From: a bacterium
GTDB lineage: Bacteria; Elusimicrobiota; Elusimicrobia; UBA1565; UBA9628
Reading direction: 5' to 3'
Assembly: GCA_021790955.1 (NCBI GenBank)
Contig: JAJYFI010000025.1
Span: 1-10,674, forward strand
Length of the DNA stretch: 10,674 bases
Numbering within the stretch: the stretch's first letter is position 1; each line of letters begins with the position of its first letter. A model generated the notes under the pieces. That model made no database searches. It worked only from the letters and a program-made list of their open reading frames with translations, and was not told the DNA's origin. The position numbers were made by a program, and so were the translations under genes. Positions 6,696 through 10,674 of the stretch are shown here, piece by piece.

Positions 6696-7103
6696 TCAGA
6701 GGGGACGGTCGAGGCCGGTGAGCTTCTTGATCGCCGCGCGAAGCTCCTCGAAATTGATGGGCTTGGGAACGAGCAGGACCTTGGGATCGTTGATCTTTTC
6801 CAAGGTTTTCTTCGCCTCTTCCGGGTTGATGCCCGTGACGAAGATCACCGGCAGGCGCGGCGATAGCTGCCTCAGCTTTTTGTAGGCGTCGATCCCCGAG
6901 CCGAAGGCGGGCATCTGGATGTCGGTGATGACGAGCCCCAGCCGCAGAGCCTGAGCCTGAAGGACCTCCTGCCAGGCGTCCGACGCCGTCGTCACGTTGT
7001 AGCCCGCGTTTTCAAGGCGCGTCGCGAGCAGGTCGAGGACCAGGGGATCGTCGTCGACGACGAGGATATAGGCTTCCGGCTTCTCGGGCGTCGTCGCCGC
7101 CAT
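6696..7103 (-). CDS. Stand-alone response-regulator receiver protein
   Basis: This is a single receiver domain (135 residues) that takes a phosphoryl group from a histidine kinase and has no output domain, like CheY or Spo0F. ILVVDDDP (13-20) carries the Mg-binding acidic pair. D61 in ITDIQMP (59-65) is the phosphoacceptor. T90 in FVTG and K114 in VPKP are the switch residues, and all are intact. The loop after the phosphoacceptor (PAFGSG, 65-70) seems one residue longer than the common MPxMDG pattern. A short Pro/Glu-rich lead (residues 1-10) precedes beta-1. The ATG at 7103 lies 14 nt after the ybeY stop with no evident Shine-Dalgarno, so it is probably the last gene of the glgC-phoH-ybeY unit. 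No kinase is in the window, so the partner cannot be named. Confidence 0.94.
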   Translation of the reverse strand: MAATTPEKPEAYILVVDDDPLVLDLLATRLENAGYNVTTASDAWQEVLQAQALRLGLVITDIQMPAFGSGIDAYKKLRQLSPRLPVIFVTGINPEEAKKTLEKINDPKVLLVPKPINFEELRAAIKKLTGLDRPL

Positions 7104-7117
7104 GACGACAACTTAGC

Positions 7118-7576
7118 TTATAAGGACAACTCCCTCAAGAGCCGGTCCTGCATCTTGAACATGCGGCGGCGCTCGGGGGGGGCGTGGTCGTTATAGCCCA
7201 GAATGTGGAGGGCGCCGTGGAGGACGAGCGTCAGCGCTTCCTCCAGGACGGAGTGCCCCAGCTCTCGCGCCTGCCGGCGCGCCATAGAGGCCGAGACGAC
7301 GATGTCCCCGGCTCCCTCCTCCTCCGTCTCGTAAGGGAAGGCGATGACGTCGGTGTCGTCATCGTGGCCAAGGAAGCGCTTGTTGAGATCAAGCATCCGG
7401 CGCCGATCCGCGAAGAGGACCGTCAAGCCGCCTCGCAGACGGCGCCCCTCGCCCTTAAAGGCCCTGCGGCAGGCGGCCCGGATGAGATCCGGCCTGCGGG
7501 CCGAGGGGGGGAGGCGCGAGAGCCCGATGACGCGGACCGCGTCCGCCCGATGCGCCCCTACTTTTTGGCTTCCCAC
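7118..7576 (-). CDS. ybeY: YbeY, metal-dependent endoribonuclease for 16S rRNA maturation
   Basis: YbeY is a zinc metalloprotein needed for 16S rRNA 3'-end processing and ribosome quality control. The 152-residue protein has the expected fold markers: LNKRFLGHDDDTDVIAFPYE (64-83), GDIVVS (90-95) and the metal site HGALHILGYNDH (120-131). Two deviations stand out. The usual H-x3-H-x5-H spacing is H120-x3-H124-x6-H131 here, and the position of the conserved Arg of E. coli (R59, YRGKD) is Leu69 (FLGHD). Both occur in some other lineages, so the protein is probably functional. The start is GTG 7576, inside the end of phoH (19-nt overlap). No other ATG, GTG or TTG precedes beta-1 (DAVRVIGL), so GTG is chosen although AGGA abuts it directly. 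Translation by coupling to phoH is likely. The phoH-ybeY pairing is conserved across bacteria and supports the call. Confidence 0.93.
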   Translation of the reverse strand: MGSQKVGAHRADAVRVIGLSRLPPSARRPDLIRAACRRAFKGEGRRLRGGLTVLFADRRRMLDLNKRFLGHDDDTDVIAFPYETEEEGAGDIVVSASMARRQARELGHSVLEEALTLVLHGALHILGYNDHAPPERRRMFKMQDRLLRELSL

Positions 7577-8541
7577 TCCTGGTAGGCGCGGATGATCTTG
7601 CGCACGATGGGATGGCGCACGACGTCGGATTCCGTGAGGCGCTCGAAGGCGATGCCCTCGACCGACTTGAGGATCGCGATGACGGCTTCGAGGCCCGATC
7701 GGGCGTGCCCCGGCAGGTCGTGCTGGGTCTCGTCGCCCGTCACGACGACTTTCGACCCGGCCCCCATGCGCGTCAGGAACATCTTCATCTGCTCGGGCGT
7801 CGTGTTCTGGGCCTCGTCGAGGATGATGAAGGCGTCCTCGAAGGTGCGCCCGCGCATGTAGGCCAGGGGGACGATCTCGATCGTCTCGGTATCCCGCCAG
7901 AGCCGGAAGCGCTCGGGGCCCAGCATCCTGAAGAAGCAGTCGTAGACGGGCTTGAGATAAGGCCCCATCTTCTCGAGGAGATCCCCGGGGAGAAAGCCCA
8001 GCCGCTCCCCGGCCTCGACGACGGGGCGCGACAAGATGACGCGCTGGACCTGCCTGAGCTCGAGGGCCCTCAAGGCGCAGGCGACGGCGAGAAAGGTCTT
8101 GCCGGTCCCCGCCGGCCCGATCCCGAAGACAAGGTCGTGGTTGAGGATGGCGTCCACGTAGCGCTTCTGGTTCGCGGTCATCGGGCGGATGATCTTGCCC
8201 GCGGCGGTGCGGTAGATGCCGTTGGCGGGCAGATTCGGGGAATCAAGGTCCATGGGCTCCGGGACGTGCGCCTCCCGGTCGCGGACGGGCTCGGCGCCGC
8301 CGTCCTGGCGCTCCCCCTGCTCGCGCACGAGCCGCAGGCGCTCCTTGAGGCGGCGCATGGCCTTCATGACGCGAGTCTGTCCGCCGCGGATCTCGACCGC
8401 GAAGCCGCCTCCTTCCTTGTGTTGGCGCATGAGGATTTCGACGCCGAGCTCCCGCTCCAGGCGGCGAAGCCGGGAGTCGTTTTCTCCGGCGATCTCAAGC
8501 GCCTCCTCGGCGCTTTGAACGGCGAATTTTTTGACGGTCAT
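7558..8541 (-). CDS. phoH: PhoH-like ATPase (YbeZ type)
   Basis: This is a P-loop ATPase of the PhoH/YbeZ family, an RNA-linked NTPase that usually works beside YbeY. The 327-residue length is typical. Residues 1-72 form the N-terminal KH-like part (ENDSRLRRLERELGVEILMR, 20-39, then AVEIRG). A charged, low-complexity linker covers about 73-105. The ATPase core has a conserved lead TANQKRYVDAI (122-132), Walker A GPAGTGKT (142-149), SRPVVEAGERLGFLPGD (171-187), Walker B FIILDEAQN (238-246), and the sensor-like VTGDETQ (267-273). The ATG at 8541 overlaps the glgC stop (ATGA) and has a good GAGGA ribosome-binding site 7 nt upstream, the clearest in this operon. The stop TAG lies within ybeY. Physiological substrates of the family are not settled; a helicase-like role in rRNA processing is inferred from the ybeY link. 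Confidence 0.96.
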   Translation of the reverse strand: MTVKKFAVQSAEEALEIAGENDSRLRRLERELGVEILMRQHKEGGGFAVEIRGGQTRVMKAMRRLKERLRLVREQGERQDGGAEPVRDREAHVPEPMDLDSPNLPANGIYRTAAGKIIRPMTANQKRYVDAILNHDLVFGIGPAGTGKTFLAVACALRALELRQVQRVILSRPVVEAGERLGFLPGDLLEKMGPYLKPVYDCFFRMLGPERFRLWRDTETIEIVPLAYMRGRTFEDAFIILDEAQNTTPEQMKMFLTRMGAGSKVVVTGDETQHDLPGHARSGLEAVIAILKSVEGIAFERLTESDVVRHPIVRKIIRAYQEWEAKK

Positions 8542-9785
8542 AGCAGGTTCCTCAGCCTCCCCCGCGGTATGGCGACGAGCCCCGACGGGTCGACGAGATA
8601 GCGCGCGGCGTCCGCGGCCGGATCCTGGCCGATCTCCGAGTTTGGCGGGATGTCGTTGAAGCGGTCGATGACCGCCTTCCGGAGGCGGACCTTGGCGCCG
8701 ATGTGGCAGAAATCCATGATCAGGGCGTCCTCCACGACGGCGCCGCGCTCGATCTTGATGCCGCGGCCGAGAATGGAGTTCTTCACCGTGGCGCCGTCGA
8801 TGAGGCAGCCTTCGCCGATGATCGAGTTCTCGAGATGGCCTCCCAGCACCTTGGCCGGGGGCCCGTCATAGCGCCCGGAGTGGATCCGCCAGCGCTCGTT
8901 GTCGAGGTCCAGCTTCGGGGAAGGCCCGAGAAGGTCGAGGTTCGACTGGTAATAGCTTGCCAGACTGCCGACGTCTCGCCAGTAGGCCTTCTCCTCGCCC
9001 GGACGCAAGCCCGGCAGGACGTTTTCCGAGAAATCGTAGGCGTGGGCTTTGACGCGCGGGAAGATCTTGGGGATGACCTGGTGCCCGAAGTCGAGCTCGG
9101 GGTCCTGCCAGGAGGAATCCTCAAGGGCTTCGAGGAGGATTTCGGGGCGGAAGATGTAGTTTCCCATCGAGCCGTAAGCCTGGGTCGGGTGGCCCGGAGC
9201 GTGCTTGGGGTGCTTGGGCTTTTCCATGAACCCGGTGATGCGTCCCGAAGCGTCGGCCTCGATCACGCCCAGGCTCGTCGCGGAGCGCAGGGGGACCCGC
9301 ACGGCGGAGACGGTGATGTCGGCGCCGGTTTCCAGGTGCCGCCGCAGCATTTGCCGGATGTCCATGCGGTAGACGTGGTCGGCGCCGAAGACGGCCACGG
9401 CGTCGGGGGCGTGGTCGCGCACCAGGTTCAAATTCTGGCGCACGGCGTCCGCGGTGCCGCGGTACCAGGAGGGGCCCAGGCGCATCTGGGGCGGAACGAC
9501 CGTGATGAACTGATCCCGCGTCAGACCGGTGAGCCTCCAGCTGATCCTGAGATGCTCGATCAAGCTCTGGGCCATATACTGGACGAGGACGTAGATCGAC
9601 AGGATTCCGGAATTGACGAAATTGGAAAGGGCGAAGTCGATGAGGCGGTATTTCCCCCCGAAGGGCACCGCGGGCTTGGCTCGCTCGTGGGTGAGGGGAT
9701 AGAGCCGCTCTCCCTTGCCTCCGGCCATGATGAAGGCGAGGATGCGGGGATTGCGCAGTATGGAGGGGTCGATGCCTGTCTTCAT
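8538..9785 (-). CDS. glgC: Glucose-1-phosphate adenylyltransferase (ADP-glucose pyrophosphorylase)
   Basis: GlgC makes ADP-glucose from ATP and glucose-1-phosphate, the committed step of bacterial glycogen synthesis. The 415-residue protein has an N-terminal nucleotidyltransferase domain with AGGKGERLYPLT (21-32), RAKPAVPFGGKYRLIDFALS (35-54), SWYRGTADAV (106-115), FGADHVYRMD (133-142, D136 matching catalytic D142 of E. coli), GFMEKP (185-190, K189 matching the glucose-1-phosphate-binding K195) and YWRDVGS (268-274). A left-handed beta-helix follows at about 310-380 with hexapeptide-like repeats (NSIIGEGCLIDGATVKNSIL). It is slightly shorter than the 431-residue E. coli enzyme, mainly at the N-terminus. 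The ATG at 9785 comes one base after the stop of the preceding gene and lacks a clear ribosome-binding site. At the position of E. coli activator residue Lys39 it has Glu34 (THERAKP). No other glycogen gene is in the window. Confidence 0.97.
   Translation of the reverse strand: MKTGIDPSILRNPRILAFIMAGGKGERLYPLTHERAKPAVPFGGKYRLIDFALSNFVNSGILSIYVLVQYMAQSLIEHLRISWRLTGLTRDQFITVVPPQMRLGPSWYRGTADAVRQNLNLVRDHAPDAVAVFGADHVYRMDIRQMLRRHLETGADITVSAVRVPLRSATSLGVIEADASGRITGFMEKPKHPKHAPGHPTQAYGSMGNYIFRPEILLEALEDSSWQDPELDFGHQVIPKIFPRVKAHAYDFSENVLPGLRPGEEKAYWRDVGSLASYYQSNLDLLGPSPKLDLDNERWRIHSGRYDGPPAKVLGGHLENSIIGEGCLIDGATVKNSILGRGIKIERGAVVEDALIMDFCHIGAKVRLRKAVIDRFNDIPPNSEIGQDPAADAARYLVDPSGLVAIPRGRLRNLL
8549..8553 (-). 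promoter_or_regulatory. Shine-Dalgarno of phoH, inside glgC
   Basis: On the minus strand GAGGA ends 7 nt before the phoH ATG (8541). It lies within the last codons of glgC. Most other starts in the window lack such a site, so phoH may be translated more independently than its neighbours. Confidence 0.7.
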
Positions 9786-9786
9786 A

Positions 9787-10674
9787 TCAAGGGGTCGCGG
9801 AGCCGTAAGGATCGCCGCTGAAGTCGGGCTCGCGGGGAGGCTCCGGCGGGCGTCTGGCGTCGATGATCGGGAATTCCCGCAGCGCGTTCTCGGCGCCGGC
9901 CGACCGGCTGAGGAGCCGGCAAAAGCCGGGCCCCAAGGGGCTCTTGTCGTGGGTAAAGAGGAGTCGTCCTCCCTCGACGCGCATTTTCAAGCCTTCCACA
10001 TCCGCCACGCTCATGGTGCCCGTCGGGAAGCGGACCGCGAAGAAAGCATCCTCGCCCACGCAGACGAGGGAGCCTCCGGGGGCCGCCAGAGGGTCCTGAA
10101 ACGTCGCGGCCACGATGAGGCCTTCCCAGGCGGTGCCGGGGGCGAGCCAGTTGTTCTCGGGCATCTCGCGGCTGAAGATTCCCTCGAGCGCGGCGCTCGA
10201 GGTCTCGTCGTCCGGCGGCGGCTTGTAGCCGGAAAGCTCGATGGAGCGGCGCGGATCGGGGTGTTCCTTGGGCCAGTAGCGCAGGACCTGGCCGTCGCGG
10301 GCGAATCGGCTTGCGTCGCCCAAGATCTTTCCCGTCATGACGAGAGCGCGTGCGGCCTCGAAAAGCGCGGCGTGGGCCTTGACCTGATTTTTGGGCGCGA
10401 CGAAGACCTTGAGAATGAAGCAATCCTTCCGGCATTCGATAGGGACCGCCTGATAGACCGGTTTCCAACGGGATTTGAGGATGTCCTTGGGCGTCGAGGT
10501 GGGGGAATCCATGAGCGCCGTCATGTCGGCGTCCGCCATGGTGGCGAGGGCCGCCCTTTTCAAAGCCCACTGCCCGCTCGAGACATCCACCGTCTCGACC
10601 CGTCCCTCCCCGGCGGAGCGCAGAAGAAAGGCGTCCTGCGCCTCGACGACGCCCTCGGCCTTGATTTGGATGGC
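9787..10674 (-). CDS. Unrecognised protein, 5' end outside the window (295 C-terminal residues)
   Basis: I do not recognise this family. The frame is open from the window edge to TGA at 9789-9787, so the gene starts beyond base 10674. A GTG at 10590 is an internal start candidate, but the 28 codons before it (AIQIKAEGVVEAQDAFLLRS and on) read as ordinary coding sequence, so the gene is probably longer. The visible part has no membrane segment. It has a helical-looking middle (NQVKAHAALFEAARALVMTG), a hydrophobic, probably beta-rich stretch (WEGLIVAATF, then SLVCVGEDAFFAVRFPTGTM), and a Pro-rich tail ending GDPYGSATP. Cysteines occur in the IECRKDCF motif and near the C-terminus. It precedes glgC by one base, so the two are cotranscribed and coupled. 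Whether it acts in glycogen metabolism is unknown. Base composition matches its neighbours. Confidence 0.82.
   Translation of the reverse strand, partial: AIQIKAEGVVEAQDAFLLRSAGEGRVETVDVSSGQWALKRAALATMADADMTALMDSPTSTPKDILKSRWKPVYQAVPIECRKDCFILKVFVAPKNQVKAHAALFEAARALVMTGKILGDASRFARDGQVLRYWPKEHPDPRRSIELSGYKPPPDDETSSAALEGIFSREMPENNWLAPGTAWEGLIVAATFQDPLAAPGGSLVCVGEDAFFAVRFPTGTMSVADVEGLKMRVEGGRLLFTHDKSPLGPGFCRLLSRSAGAENALREFPIIDARRPPEPPREPDFSGDPYGSATP

Noticed and set aside
7612..8601. 329-codon plus-strand frame opposite phoH
   Set aside because: Antisense shadow of phoH; Asp/Gly/Leu-rich with no motif.
8703..9821. 372-codon plus-strand frame opposite glgC
   Set aside because: Antisense shadow of glgC; no motif and no plausible ribosome-binding context.
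9782..10570. Second minus-strand frame overlapping the unknown gene
   Set aside because: Its product is dominated by Arg, Gly, Pro and His and looks like an out-of-phase reading. The chosen frame has balanced composition, runs open to the window edge and stops one base before glgC.
1..10674. CRISPR array, tRNA, rRNA, insertion sequence, prophage or attachment site
   Set aside because: No regularly spaced repeats, no cloverleaf or rRNA-like stretch, no transposase or integrase motif and no terminal inverted repeats were seen; nearly every base is in a gene.

Overview
The window is a dense, high-G+C stretch of bacterial chromosome with no visible mobile element, CRISPR array, rRNA or tRNA. It holds twelve genes in two convergent, tightly packed transcription units. 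All twelve share the same strong G/C bias at third codon positions, so nothing looks recently acquired. The HpnCDE-type squalene route, GlgC, the PhoH/YbeY pair and a lone receiver protein fit a hopanoid- or squalene-making, glycogen-storing bacterium, probably Gram-negative. The sequence alone does not place it in a phylum with confidence.

Plus strand (1-6646): the 3' part of a ribosomal protein L27 gene (rpmA) is followed by obg, the ribosome-assembly GTPase. Then come three squalene-synthesis genes, hpnC, hpnD and hpnE, a 93-residue membrane protein of unknown role, and a 595-residue multi-spanning protein that resembles GT-C glycosyltransferases. From obg onward every junction is a stop/start overlap: ATGA, TTGA, 11 nt, TGATG, TGATG. 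This points to one translationally coupled operon. HpnD and HpnC together turn two farnesyl diphosphates into hydroxysqualene via presqualene diphosphate, and HpnE reduces that to squalene. No squalene-hopene cyclase is in the window, so the fate of the squalene cannot be read here.

Gap (6647-6695): 49 bp separate the two converging units. They hold short GC-rich inverted repeats but no T-tract.

Minus strand (10674 down to 6696): in transcription order, the 3' 295 codons of an unrecognised gene, glgC (ADP-glucose pyrophosphorylase), a phoH/ybeZ-type ATPase, ybeY (endoribonuclease in rRNA maturation) and a stand-alone response-regulator receiver domain. Spacing is again minimal: a 1-nt gap, an ATGA overlap, a 19-nt overlap and a 14-nt gap.

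Most of the window is recognisable housekeeping and lipid metabolism. The points worth a second look are the fusion of squalene synthesis to the rpmA-obg unit, the undescribed small membrane protein and GT-C pair behind hpnE, a divergent YbeY active site, a GlgC with glutamate at the known activator lysine, the unknown gene ahead of glgC, and an L27 gene whose first 11 codons do not match the family.
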